A stretch of 64,000 bases of DNA, taken from positions 4,153,217 to 4,217,216 of the forward strand of contig JAHLJT010009355.1 of NCBI GenBank assembly GCA_031308135.1. The letters are read 5' to 3'. Source of the stretch: Acheta domesticus. Lineage: Eukaryota; Arthropoda; Insecta; Orthoptera; Gryllidae. Position numbers and translations under genes: made by a program. Under the pieces are notes generated by a model. The model ran no database searches and was not told the DNA's origin. It saw nothing but the letters and a program-made list of their open reading frames with translations. This document shows positions 43,301 to 46,601 of the stretch, piece after piece. Position 1 is the first letter of the stretch. Every line of letters starts with the position of its first letter.

Positions 43301-45584
43301 ATAATGTCATTATGCATTCAATTATTGCATTCGAATTACTCATGCATGTGTTCTCGTCCTTCTGAACCTGCAATGTAAACGCCTGTTTTTGTCCCTTCGC
43401 CTGCCCTCCGAGGCAACTAAGACCCCACCCTCAGGCGGATAGTAGCGGCGCGGTGTATGAGCTTTTCGTTTTCCTGGGCACTCACAAAAGTATTATCAAA
43501 GCTATTTACTCTTAAGAAAGCTACGTAAAGTTGTCCATGCGAAAATACAGGATCAGACAAATACAACCCTATTTTTGGAATATTATTTCTGTGGTCACAG
43601 GGTAAAAGTTCTTAAATCAAACATTTCAGTTTGGAGAAAATACAAGTAAAATTATTGAGCCAACGCTTGTTCCCTATGCTCAACGCTATTTCCCAACGCT
43701 TTTTGTCGTAAAGGAGGCGACATTTGAATTCGGTCGTTTTACTAGAACAAATGTAGATACTTAACTTGTAGTTTCAGTACTTAACCCAATTTCGCCAGAG
43801 TCAGAATTAAAAACTTTTACTCCGTGTCCACAGATTTACCTTTATTACCGAGCTGAGAGGTACACCCGTGCAAATCAATCGCCTCGAATATCAGTAATTA
43901 GTTGAATTTCCCACACTGTTGCAGATTCTGCACGACTCTGAACACGTTTTGAGAACCGTAATAGAATGTCCAAAAAGCTCTCCATGTCTTTGAGGCCACC
44001 GGCCTCAAAATTCCACATTTTAAGGCCCTAGAACGCTTCTTTTAGGAATTTTTTGACTAAATAAATTTTAAAAATGCTGCTCGAATGTTTCGGATTGCAT
44101 TTGACGTGAACATTTAGATGCGTTTTTTCAACAAATCCCTCATATTTTAAAGTCAAAGTGGGATTCGTCCGTAAATTCTCTTTCTTAAACTGGTTGCGTG
44201 TGAGAGCAAAAAAAACTCAGCAATACTATAAAATAATACAGGGGGGAATTTCTATAATATAAACTATAAAACATGAGTTGAAGTAGCAGCATCTGGTCTA
44301 TATTATGAAGTGACAACTATATTTCCACCTTTGTTATTTAAGAAAGAATTTACATAAATTACATCTAACTTTAATGAAACTATGCAATCTGATTCGTGCA
44401 ATGTTTTGAATTTCTTCTGAGCACACTTCAAACTATTCTCATCTGCTTGCTCTTACTGTTCGTAGTTGTGGAGAGGCAACATTTCCCGATTTCCTCAAAA
44501 ATTTGTATGTATAAGGGGTAATAGAAAACAAAATACTGCAGAAAGCAGACCAATCAGCACTGTATCAGTAACACTGTTCAATGATTAATAAATCGATTTG
44601 TTTAATAATAAATTTAACTTGCTTGCACATATCATCTAGATATTTTACTAACCTGCTCAAAATAGCATTTACAGCACTCAATGTTCTACGAAAATAGTCC
44701 TAGTTTTCAGTGCACATACTTCAACTTTTTGCAAGATATAAATTAGCTTGTTGAAATAATTAATCACTCTAGGGAAAGTATTATTTCCCCACTTCTTCGG
44801 TGCAATGACATGATAGAGCACGCTGACTTGAACATTTGACTGAATCATTGCTGATAACGAAAATACTGACACAGCTAAAACACAAACCAAACATGACAAG
44901 GCAGACTTCTCTCTTATTTGTACACAAATGTCCATTCTTTGCCAATATTGTTTTTTTTTCTTCTTTTTGACGTAGAACATAACTGATGCAAATACACGTC
45001 GCCTGTCTGCGCAAAACACGAGGTACACAGAAAGCGTAAATATTAGATGGAGGGAATCTAAGCCTTCTAAGTATGATGTCACAAGATGGCCACCGGCACC
45101 AAGGGGTGAAATATAGGTGGTATTGGTAGTTTAATCAATAATCGCCGGACGCACAAAAATGTAATAGAATGTCCAAAAGTATCTTATCCTATAGATTACA
45201 ATACGAGAAATGATTCTTTGAGGCCATTGACCTCAAAATTTCCAGTTTTGAACGTTTCATTTAGAAGTTATTTAACAATGTAGATACAAAATTCTGACGT
45301 GCGTTGAGGGTTGCATTTCCATGAATATTTCGCTGCATTTTCTAAACAAATGCTTCATACTTTTAAAGTCCAAGTGACGTTCTGTTTCCTTAGAGGTGTA
45401 GTAGTGCAATGGCTGTGACTTGCCTCGACGCCGCTGTCGCTGCCGTGCGCGCCGTCGAGCGCCTCGAGGCTGCTGCCCAGGGAGCCCTCGGCGCCCAGCG
45501 CCAGCGCCAGCGCCGTCCTGCCCTCCGCCTCCGCCTCCTCCATCCTCAGCCCCCGGCGCCGCCCGACGCCTCGGCGCAGCCGCC
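7019..45584 (-). CDS. Large coiled-coil protein gene, 15 recognised coding exons (overall model)
   Basis: Exons, 5' to 3' on the minus strand: 45584-45424, 36245-35900, 32208-31743, 30656-30292, 24617-24368, 23271-23156, 22617-22477, 21586-21489, 19326-19143, 14735-14480, 13747-13339, 13254-13061, 9621-9455, 8604-8449, 7222-7019. Each has an AG acceptor and a GT donor (exon 1 a likely GC donor). Reading phase carries over at every junction except exon 4 to 5, where phase 1 meets phase 0, so an exon of 3n+2 bases is probably unseen between 24.6 and 30.3 kb. The product is over 1,150 residues: disordered Ala/Gly/Pro/Arg-rich N-terminal third, Ser-rich segments, then heptad-rich coiled coils and a polar C-tail ending GTL. 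No signal peptide, membrane span or catalytic motif is visible. Exons 12 and 13 need one-base corrections to stay in frame. I do not recognise the family; a cytoskeletal or trafficking scaffold is only an inference. The true start may lie upstream of exon 1. Confidence 0.85.
7365..8180. mobile_element. Non-autonomous piggyBac-like element in last intron
   Basis: Flanked by TTAA on both sides (7361-7364 and 8181-8184), the piggyBac target. The terminal inverted repeat is CCTTCCAGCGGGTGCGC on the left and its counterpart GCGCGCCCACCGGAAGG on the right. Subterminal sequences (ggcagcactctgtgctgcc, ggcagcatacagtgctcc) add a second imperfect pair. The 816-base interior has no transposase. It lies between exons 14 and 15. 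Confidence 0.82.
8449..8604 (-). CDS. Coding exon 14, coiled coil (RRQYDAIDRALE)
   Basis: Acceptor tttttttag|ATCCCA, phase 0; donor CTTGAG|GTAAAA, phase 0; 156 bases, 52 codons. The peptide IPILKEQLAEKELQLAEISQ continues KSSVSKQLLTENWHRSICEV and RRQYDAIDRALE. A hAT-type MITE lies in the upstream intron and a piggyBac-like element in the downstream one. Confidence 0.86.
8906..9341. mobile_element. hAT-type MITE with 9-bp direct flank repeat
   Basis: Ends are TAGAGACCGGA and TCCGGTCTCTA. Flanks repeat ACTAATAAT at 8897-8905 and 9342-9350; given end ambiguity this is consistent with an 8-bp hAT duplication. Many subterminal atatgtaat repeats occur inside both ends. No coding capacity. It lies in the intron between exons 13 and 14. 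Confidence 0.8.
9455..9621 (-). CDS. Coding exon 13, coiled coil with second frame disruption
   Basis: Acceptor cttttcag|AATTTG, phase 0; donor AATGAG|GTCAGA. It opens NLSQDMCNLSSMCQRAELQL-QIREAEAEKALQQVAG in frame. Around 9505-9520 the plausible reading moves to another frame giving NGELPSPDILARIVSARNE, which ends in phase 0 and joins exon 14 correctly. Staying in the first frame gives phase 2 and an immediate stop in exon 14. The exon is 167 bases, one short of a multiple of three, as expected for a one-base loss. Confidence 0.75.
9885..11455 (+). repeat. R300 dispersed repeat, copy 2, interrupted by a solo LTR
   Basis: Aligns by eye with 47447-48500 (tggtacagactttcccgtatt, agctgccatctatc, aagtacattttt). 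The interior repeats a module centred on ggagcc...gagaaaat about every 300 bases (10124, 10961, 11259, once the LTR insertion is discounted). A LINE remnant starts at about 11460 and truncates it. Noncoding, AT-rich. Confidence 0.75.
10295..10817 (+). mobile_element. Solo LTR of an LTR retrotransposon, 4-bp TSD
   Basis: Starts TGTAAC and ends GTTACA, flanked by ATAT at 10291-10294 and 10818-10821. Much more GC-rich than its host repeat. A TATA box (GGTATAAATG, 10441-10450) is followed by an initiator-like tcagtc. Several AATAAA-type signals occur near 10645-10790. The paralogous repeat at 47855-47870 holds the uninterrupted sequence gtgcatattaaag, confirming the insertion point. No internal coding region remains. 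Confidence 0.85.
11460..12935 (+). pseudogene. 5'-truncated LINE (Jockey/CR1-like) reverse-transcriptase tail
   Basis: Plus-strand frames 11533-11727 and 11610-12185 resemble the C-terminal part of non-LTR reverse transcriptases. One has KTFLGLTTQDYLKWNSHI (usual KFLGI..D..L.W..HI). The other has LQTVYFANVHSHLKYGIIFW, CKPLFKKLQILPLP, YDTRQKRNLHVP and TFKNKLKAFML. A frameshift near 11620 separates them. The 3' end is a gacaaataaa signal followed by an (ATT)n tail at 12905-12932, typical of such LINEs. Inactive; it lies in the intron between exons 12 and 13. Confidence 0.72.
12905..12932. repeat. (ATT)n microsatellite, LINE tail
   Basis: Seven to eight ATT units directly after the LINE 3' end (acaaataaatat), as often seen at non-LTR retrotransposon tails. 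Confidence 0.8.
13061..13254 (-). CDS. Coding exon 12, coiled coil with one-base frame disruption
   Basis: Acceptor gttacttag|GATACA, phase 2; donor GTGGAG|GTAAGA. In phase with exon 11 it reads IQLAQGVRQEQENRRDVQEK-LTNWEQL, then hits an in-frame TGA at 13154-13152. From about 13171 the coiled coil continues one base off frame as AADCVAELEEARLQLQLKVQ, then ELDDTKADLQSYKEQVE. The exon is 194 bases, one more than phase allows. There is one extra base, probably in the CC at 13171-13172 (GG on the coding strand). There is no room for an intron there. Confidence 0.78.
13339..13747 (-). CDS. Coding exon 11, acidic/Ser-rich then LLKVLRIIQLENE helix
   Basis: Acceptor atattgcag|ATACTAG, phase 1, giving Asp; donor GAAAG|GTTGGA, phase 2; 409 bases. 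The first half is acidic and Ser-rich (SGSGELLDSEKDPCNIIDND). The second half has LGDYCSAATLVDQIIDVDNL followed by VTRLLKVLRIIQLENETCID and ELHDER, which starts the second coiled-coil block. The donor is weak beyond GT but the phase fits exon 12. Confidence 0.83.
14480..14735 (-). CDS. Coding exon 10, Ser/Pro-rich linker
   Basis: Acceptor ttattacag|GATGTG, phase 0; donor CCCAG|GTGAGG, phase 1; 256 bases. The peptide starts DVIFHNEAYSKSNSSVEASP, has ERTPVKQAPECCSLSQQHSS, an amphipathic helix SFVTAVIAAIRNAAAQSPF and a basic RQIRLTSTPSPQEAYP. Several S/T-P sites suggest proline-directed phosphorylation (inference). It is preceded by the longest intron in the AT-rich part of the gene, about 4.4 kb. 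Confidence 0.85.
14736..19142 (-). other. Intron between exons 9 and 10, no gene seen
   Basis: About 4.4 kb of very AT-rich sequence. Apart from an (AAAG)n run at 17311-17336 I see no repeat with definable ends and no coding segment. Confidence 0.6.
17311..17336. repeat. (AAAG)n microsatellite
   Basis: A short run of about six GAAA/AAAG units in an intron. Confidence 0.85.
19143..19326 (-). CDS. Coding exon 9, coiled coil, LVTAYNISEKDLE segment
   Basis: Acceptor gtgttgcag|GCAGGAG, phase 2; donor CTGGAG|GTAGTG, phase 0; 184 bases. The peptide QENLALQARLCGLEKRSKEL continues LLQQGAAVSGAAVALSGL, then SSRLDGLVEQLVTAYNISEK-DLE. The last part reads like a conserved helical motif rather than generic coiled coil and joins directly to DVIFHNEAYS of exon 10. 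Confidence 0.86.
19390..19520 (-). repeat. Possible LINE 3' end fragment
   Basis: On the minus strand the sequence ends ggatgtctatgagtaaataa followed by AATGTTATTGTTATT, resembling the poly(A)-signal tail of a non-LTR element. No coding part is recognisable. Tentative. Confidence 0.35.
19694..20098. mobile_element. Putative MITE with GGTTGCCAAC ends
   Basis: The left end taaggttgccaac and right end gttggcaatccta are inverted over about 13 bases, enclosing about 400 noncoding bases in the intron between exons 8 and 9. No clear target duplication, so the superfamily is undecided. Confidence 0.5.
20782..21387. mobile_element. Second piggyBac-like non-autonomous element (degraded)
   Basis: Left junction TTAA (20778-20781) followed by CACATTGACTGCC; right end tttcacagtcaatgg followed by gtaa, a probable mutated TTAA. 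The inverted CATTGACTG termini with TTAA are typical of insect piggyBac derivatives. The 606-base interior has paired ggcccac/gtgggcc motifs near the left end and no transposase. Confidence 0.6.
21489..21586 (-). CDS. Coding exon 8, coiled coil
   Basis: Acceptor gtctctgcag|CTGAGC, phase 0; donor AAGGAG|GTAACG, phase 2; 98 bases. The peptide LSSHKQLLVQRELELQQQQE continues ECKHLVRISEQR. The junction Arg is completed by the first base of exon 9. A complete hAT-like element sits in the upstream intron, 75 bases before the acceptor. Confidence 0.85.
21661..22215. mobile_element. hAT-like non-autonomous element, 7/8 TSD
   Basis: Left end cagtgccagcactagacatg with gggccccacaagtcaagagg inside; right end gcccctggcccataattgt and tagagctag-type sequence ending CTG. 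Flanks TATATATT (21653-21660) and TATATAGT (22216-22223) match at 7 of 8 positions. The CAGTG...GGCCCC start is common among hAT elements. No coding capacity. Confidence 0.65.
22477..22617 (-). CDS. Coding exon 7, coiled coil
   Basis: Acceptor cttccag|GATTTG, phase 0; donor GCTGAG|GTGAAA, phase 0; 141 bases, 47 codons. The peptide DLDKSLAAQKTLLQQQQEIE continues AESMELQEFLQAEKSTLADA and ends LKDAEAE. It is strongly charged and heptad-patterned, as expected for the central rod. Confidence 0.87.
23156..23271 (-). CDS. Coding exon 6, coiled coil
   Basis: Acceptor gtgttttag|AGGAC, phase 1, completing a Glu codon with exon 5; donor CAGAGG|GTAAGA, phase 0; 116 bases. The peptide EDNDSLQELELHLQTSGR continues VVIKQQREINDLQTLCHTLQ-R, with clear leucine heptads. 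Codon composition is AT-leaning, in contrast to exons 1-5. Confidence 0.85.
23480..23680. repeat. Possible degraded hAT fragment
   Basis: cctggaaaagccagggaaat and actggtcaccttg resemble the end of widespread GGTGGCCA-type hAT elements. Only one end is apparent. Confidence 0.3.
23800..24060 (+). pseudogene. LINE reverse-transcriptase fragment (around the catalytic box)
   Basis: Across frame changes the plus strand gives SVIGPLMFLAYVND (usual GSVLGPLLFLLYINDL), then SAGDCVIYRLIKSKDDVDIL followed by a stop and DIDKLH. This corresponds to the FADD box region with FADD degraded to SAGD. Non-LTR retrotransposon origin, long inactive. It lies in the intron between exons 5 and 6. Confidence 0.65.
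24091..24335. repeat. 36-bp tandem repeat, about seven units, beside exon 5 donor
   Basis: Units start at about 24091, 24125, 24161, 24195, 24233, 24270 and 24306 (spacing 34-38). Each follows ctgatttcgcagtgataaag plus an A-rich spacer. The array ends about 30 bases from the exon 5 donor. On the transcribed strand each unit holds actgcgaaatcag|GG, an AG/G that could mimic an acceptor. Confidence 0.85.
24343..24365. repeat. (GT)n microsatellite at exon 5 donor
   Basis: An alternating GT/CA run begins within the first bases of the intron after exon 5. Length variation here could move it relative to the donor. Confidence 0.85.
24368..24617 (-). CDS. Coding exon 5, first coiled-coil block
   Basis: Acceptor gtcgtgcag|GAGGCC, phase 0; donor CAACCAG|GTACAC, phase 1; 250 bases. 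After a glycine-rich start the peptide is a textbook heptad region: EAALQRRLEELSAAHARLQA, then ADCARQRRQLQGLEQRLGSE and AAEKLALQRRLGATQRRVRA. It is still very GC-rich, unlike the exons downstream. The two other minus-strand frames are open but low-complexity and lack heptads. A (GT)n run and seven 36-base tandem repeats follow the donor immediately. Confidence 0.82.
24618..25289 (-). other. Intron sequence, no gene seen
   Basis: Mixed composition; open frames on both strands around 24963-25276 overlap each other and show no domain. The missing exon between exons 4 and 5 could lie here or further up to 30.29 kb, but I cannot identify it. Confidence 0.4.
25290..25800 (-). repeat. RepA dispersed repeat, copy 1
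   Basis: Shares ordered blocks with four other segments in the window: the minus-strand equivalents of gcgcgcggtccgtggcccgt, attcgcctggtgttgatcgg, agccggccgct and ccaccagcggggcaccgcc. About 500 bases, GC-rich, no clear terminal inverted repeats and no recognised coding region. Unclassified. Confidence 0.8.
25801..27064. other. Unassigned intron sequence
   Basis: A GC-rich patch (25930-26070) followed by AT-rich sequence. Bases 26135-26155 (gaacgagggacgagcgag) resemble 32963-32985. No gene seen. Confidence 0.35.
27065..27591. mobile_element. Truncated copy of the 959-1736 hAT element
   Basis: Inverted relative to the first copy: aagatgctgagcatcccc at the left and gagtcacgctacgccactg at the right match that element's ends, and cgcatgcgcagacggtgagg matches its middle. 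The left terminus lost part of CAGTGGCGTAGC. No transposase. Confidence 0.78.
27592..29429. other. Intron sequence with a GC-rich block
   Basis: AT-rich to 28540, then a GC-rich block (28560-28850) with long overlapping frames on both strands that are compositional. No domain or splice-supported exon was found. Confidence 0.35.
29430..29595 (-). mobile_element. SINE-like element S2, copy 1 (body only)
   Basis: The minus strand reads acgccttccttcggagggga, agtaaagccggctgc, catgtaaaagagcctcaag and gcctctgagctagattcaaa, matching the 3' body of the tRNA-headed copy at 38905-39110. The tRNA-like head is missing or degraded. Confidence 0.7.
29760..30270 (-). mobile_element. Tigger/pogo-like remnant, copy 1
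   Basis: Both ends carry the terminal inverted repeat related to CAGTCGACTCCGGTTATAGT, and gttcactat/atagtgaac motifs recur inside. The minus strand encodes ARTLEKDLMKNVRSKQFKII, shared with copies at 37878 and 56263 and like the C-terminal tail of pogo-family transposases. About 511 bases, internally deleted. It ends about 20 bases from the exon 4 donor. Confidence 0.75.
30292..30656 (-). CDS. Coding exon 4, Gly/Leu-rich, RRSHSASRDPSLNRAAS motif
   Basis: Acceptor ggttcgcag|GTCG, phase 2, giving Arg across the junction; donor GCAG|GTGAGC, phase 1; 365 bases. The frame includes ALRRSHSASRDPSLNRAASL, then RKQHHLG, KSLPPYPRRRAALRARIYHE and ICVQTALTGRDVALAL. Repeated RxxS patterns suggest basophilic-kinase sites (inference). 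A Tigger-like element ends only about 20 bases past the donor. The next recognised exon is in a different phase, so an exon after this one is probably missing. Confidence 0.75.
30933..31673. mobile_element. MITE-like element with GCCCGGATGTTCA ends
   Basis: Left end GCCCGGATGTTCATGAC, right end gtcctgaacatccgggc. The interior (741 bases) is AT-rich with repeated gtcatatttt motifs near the left and an AT microsatellite at 31256-31308. No transposase and no obvious duplication. It fills most of the intron between exons 3 and 4, ending 70 bases from the exon 3 donor. Confidence 0.68.
31256..31308. repeat. (CTAT)n/(AT)n microsatellite
   Basis: A ctatctatctat run passing into a long AT alternation, inside the element at 30933-31673. 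Confidence 0.85.
31743..32208 (-). CDS. Coding exon 3, Lys/Gln tract, Ala/Arg/Gly-rich, DKYATLPRRRR motif
   Basis: Acceptor gcgcag|GGGCC with phase 1, matching exon 2; donor CACAG|GTACGC, phase 2; 466 bases. The peptide begins ASLKKKQQQQEASG, continues through alanine/arginine/glycine-rich disorder, and closes with LSGAAALSAPDARALDKY followed by ATLPRRRRHR. The basic end and the DKYATLP stretch look like the constrained part and may be a phosphorylation or docking site, which is inference. The pyrimidine tract before the acceptor is poor; a short GC-rich tandem repeat and a MITE occupy that flank. Confidence 0.75.
32222..32266. repeat. Short GC tandem repeat before exon 3
   Basis: About three units of cacgcgccccgc immediately upstream of the exon 3 acceptor on the minus strand. 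It replaces a normal pyrimidine tract. Confidence 0.75.
32300..32531. mobile_element. MITE family M1, copy 2
   Basis: Matches copies at 546-776 and 54011-54227 along its length (gaccgtatcaagcaatgctt, gaggggcagagtta). Left terminus degraded; right end tcgcaccata corresponds to gcactgta. It lies about 90 bases upstream of the exon 3 acceptor. Confidence 0.75.
32556..32750. repeat. Cluster of ATCGAT-centred motifs
   Basis: About ten copies of aacatcgatgt/tatcgatgt/aacgatgt-like motifs spaced 12-25 bases apart over about 190 bases. A weaker cluster occurs at 57285-57385. The core resembles CGATA/TATCGATA sites bound by Drosophila BEAF-32 and DREF, but it may be only a degraded tandem repeat. Confidence 0.6.
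32952..32994. repeat. Small inverted repeat
   Basis: attacgatac ... gtatcgtaa arms flank a gacgagcgag core, able to form a hairpin. Function unknown. Confidence 0.45.
32995..35442. other. Intron 2 sequence, no gene seen
   Basis: Includes scattered accggttaggttaac-type motifs at 33275, 33608, 33920-33957 and 34115, which look like a degraded element, and a purine-rich stretch at 35325-35415. No coding segment supported. Confidence 0.4.
35443..35832 (+). repeat. RepA dispersed repeat, copy 2, near exon 2 donor
   Basis: Contains the shared blocks aattgtagtgcaagtcc, gccccgccgg-type and cccagccgggacaag sequence, gcattcgcctggtgttgatc and gatcagatcaacc. It ends about 70 bases from the exon 2 donor. 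Confidence 0.78.
35900..36245 (-). CDS. Coding exon 2, Ala/Gly-rich then acidic/Ser segment
   Basis: Acceptor tttttgcag|GTGGGC, phase 0; donor CTCGG|GTCAGT, phase 1; 346 bases. The peptide starts VGASGAGAGVGVG, runs through alanine-rich sequence, a CDSSLLSCCYSASGDDEEGAG segment, a leucine run and the acidic DADQDGDGEGG, and ends in an Arg/Ser stretch (AASRRPSG). This looks intrinsically disordered. The exon is extremely GC-rich, so long open frames on the opposite strand are shadows. A TA-flanked MITE lies about 95 bases before the acceptor and a dispersed repeat ends about 70 bases after the donor. Confidence 0.75.
36340..36498. mobile_element. TA-flanked MITE with ~70-bp inverted repeats (family M2)
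   Basis: Left arm tactgtcattttcgtaattc, tgcccctgacaggaatcagc; right arm gctgattcctgccaggggca then aagttacgaaaatcgcagta. Almost the whole 159-base element is hairpin. Its tips (tgcgattttcgtaactttgcccct-like) resemble M1 tips, suggesting a common mobilising transposase. Confidence 0.78.
36500..36895 (+). repeat. R300 dispersed repeat, partial copy
   Basis: Shares aggaagacgccgaaaaaatt, caacaaacatgagacctgc, actatccaacaacaaaattt and caggggcttcacg with the copies near 4220-4450 and 48480-48700. Truncated and noncoding; the frame at 36571-37146 is incidental. Confidence 0.65.
36896..37877. other. Intron 1 sequence, no gene seen
   Basis: Open frames of 60-100 residues on both strands show no domain. 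No definable repeat ends were found. Confidence 0.35.
37878..38487 (+). mobile_element. Tigger/pogo-like remnant, copy 2
   Basis: Starts CAGTCGACTCCGCTTGTAGT after TA and ends accggagtcgactg. Includes gttatagtgaacc motifs and the conserved coding scrap ERARTLEKDLMKNVRSKQFK (38180-38250). 610 bases; most of the transposase is deleted. Confidence 0.78.
38905..39110 (+). mobile_element. tRNA-headed SINE S2, copy 2
   Basis: The head has A-box-like tggtgtaacgggtagc and B-box-like ggattcaaac at tRNA spacing. The body ccttccttcgaaggggaagt, catgttatagatttact and gtctctgagctaaattcaaa matches 29430-29595. No LINE-like tail was identified. Confidence 0.68.
39111..40353. other. Intron 1 sequence, no gene seen
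   Basis: AT-rich with a GC-richer block at 39810-39900. No recognisable gene or delimited repeat. Confidence 0.35.
40354..40496. mobile_element. Hairpin MITE with ATCGAT in both arms
   Basis: Left arm agggagtttttgcacgccac, agcggacagcactatcgatc; right arm gatcgatagtgctgtgcgct, gtggcgtgcaaaagctccct. Arms of about 58 bases flank a short centre with gcatgcgcag and gcgcatgtgcag. Noncoding. Confidence 0.72.
40840..42345. mobile_element. hAT-related composite element with long inverted repeats
   Basis: Left segment 40840-40960 (aattataaaataaagctttt, tatttgctctttgg, cggtcgagaccaggaagggt) recurs inverted at about 42215-42345. A second inverted pair inside (gaagatgccgcgagcggacg at 41010-41030 and its complement at 41430-41450) brackets 41040-41400. 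A hAT dimerisation-domain relic lies within. Confidence 0.6.
41673..42014 (+). pseudogene. hAT transposase C-terminal dimerisation domain fragment
   Basis: The frame holds FHIPASSEPSEGIFSKAGEI followed by MLKKRGQMKTDTLNILLFMH. This matches the hAT C-terminal pattern (PASS..SER.FS.AG.i...kR..l....v..llFl). The rest of the transposase is absent nearby, so this is a fragment carried by, or left within, the composite element. Frame intact over about 90 codons. Confidence 0.78.
42346..43588. other. Intron 1 sequence, no gene seen
   Basis: Contains a GC-richer block at 42940-43070; frames there have no recognisable domain. Confidence 0.35.
43589..43833. mobile_element. MITE family M3, copy 1
   Basis: Ends ctgtggtcacagggtaaaag and cttttactccgtgtccacag. 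The interior relates, in inverted order, to 46095-46338 (cttgtagtttcagtactta, cgaaattgg, acaaatgtagata). About 245 bases, noncoding. Confidence 0.7.
43955..44180 (+). repeat. Dispersed repeat R4, copy 1
   Basis: taatagaatgtccaaaa, tctttgaggccaccggcctc, gattgcatttgacgtgaa and tattttaaagtcaaagtg match 45157-45395 in order. Noncoding. Confidence 0.68.
44181..45156. other. Intron 1 sequence, no gene seen
   Basis: AT-rich. The minus-strand frame 44678-45082 lacks acceptor/donor support and domain similarity. Confidence 0.35.
45157..45395 (+). repeat. Dispersed repeat R4, copy 2, abutting exon 1
   Basis: Matches 43955-44180 and runs to about 30 bases from the exon 1 donor. It contains the alternative GT donor considered for exon 1. 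Confidence 0.66.
45424..45584 (-). CDS. Coding exon 1 (most upstream recognised), probable GC donor
   Basis: The acceptor is ctggcag|GG after a GT dinucleotide run. The open frame contains Met at 45543 (MEEAEAEG) and ends with the Ser/Gly-rich HGSDSGVE. The frame is open upstream of the Met to the acceptor, so this can be the first coding exon or an internal one. The preferred donor is CGAG|GCAAGT, a strong GC-AG consensus, giving phase 0, which matches exon 2. An alternative phase-0 GT donor (AAA|GTATGA near 45356) would add about 22 codons of sequence that belongs to a dispersed repeat, so I prefer the GC donor. Confidence 0.65.
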
Positions 45585-45590
45585 CTGCCA

Positions 45591-45611
45591 GCACACACAC
45601 ACACACACAGT
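45591..45611. repeat. (CA)n microsatellite at exon 1 acceptor
   Basis: A CA run (GT on the coding strand) forms the sequence just upstream of the exon 1 acceptor, in place of a pyrimidine tract. Confidence 0.8.
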
Positions 45612-45877
45612 CAGCGCTCCTTCACGCCTGCCGGGTTCCGCTACCAATAGCAATAGTCAAATCAATGAACATTAAGGAAATCGCTAATGAAATGCCATAT
45701 ATTCAGGATTTACTGTAATTAATTTTGAGTTGTACAGTTCCAAAAATTACACAAATGTGGGTTAATACTATTCGGTCCCAAACCCTTCAATATATTAATA
45801 ATAGTCTATTAATTCTATAATAGAAGAAACAATCTCCTACGTAATAGGTATCGGGGAGAATTGAAACAGGAGACTAC

Positions 45878-46086
45878 GGTCCATTTAAAATAATTTGGTG
45901 ATTGACAATTGTGAATGGAAAGGAGCGACGTTGACAGGTTGCGTACCACTGATCACGTGTTCCCAGGACACGATGATAAACGCTTGAAATAAATACTTAT
46001 GAAAGCAACCAAACAATATACTCATTTTGTATGAAGTTACAGCTTCAGAAGCCCAACTGTCAATCACCAATTATTTTAATCGGACC
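45878..46086. mobile_element. MITE with GGTCC ends (family M4)
   Basis: Left ggtccatttaaaataatttg, gtgattgacaattg; right caactgtcaatcaccaatta, ttttaatcggacc. Inverted arms of about 34 bases around about 140 noncoding bases. Directly adjacent to an M3 copy. Confidence 0.75.
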
Positions 46087-46094
46087 ATAATTAT

Positions 46095-46338
46095 GTGGTC
46101 ACGGGGTAAAAGTTCTTAAGTCATTTTTTCGCGAAATTGAGTGAAGTACTAGAACTACAAGTTAAGCATCTATATTTTATTTTAGTACAACGAACGAATT
46201 CAAATGGTACCTTCTTATCGACAAAAATGCGTTGGAAACTAGCGTTGAGCGAAGGAAAAAGCGTTGACTCAATAATCTAACCGTTGTTTTCTCCAAACTA
46301 AGATTTTTGACTTAAGAACCCCGTTACCCCGTGACCAC
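46095..46338. mobile_element. MITE family M3, copy 2
   Basis: Left gtggtcacggggtaaaagtt, cttaagtca; right tgacttaagaaccccgttac, cccgtgaccac. About 27-base inverted termini. Confidence 0.78.
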
Positions 46339-46437
46339 CGAATATTGGTGCTTAAGATCAAAGAGAGGAAACACGCGATTACGACACGCGTGTTTTTAAT
46401 AACAACGCAACGACGACAAATGAATATTTAATCTGTG

Positions 46438-46588
46438 CTGTCCGGGTGACGCCGCGTCGAAAGGTGAGGTGTCAACGTTTCAATTATGCTAGCATACAAC
46501 TGTGCTAGCACTACAGCCCTGAAGAAGACCACGATATGTTGGTCGAACGTCGGCCCCTCAGCCTTCGACGCGGCGTCACCCGGACAGC
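46438..46588. mobile_element. Hairpin element with 28-bp GC-rich arms
   Basis: Left gctgtccgggtgacgccgcg, tcgaaagg; right ccttcgacgcggcgtcaccc, ggacagc. The interior has ctgaagaagaccacgatatg, a phrase of the kind common in dispersed insect repeats. 151 bases, noncoding. Confidence 0.72.
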
Positions 46589-46601
46589 CCAGACCATTGG
46601 C

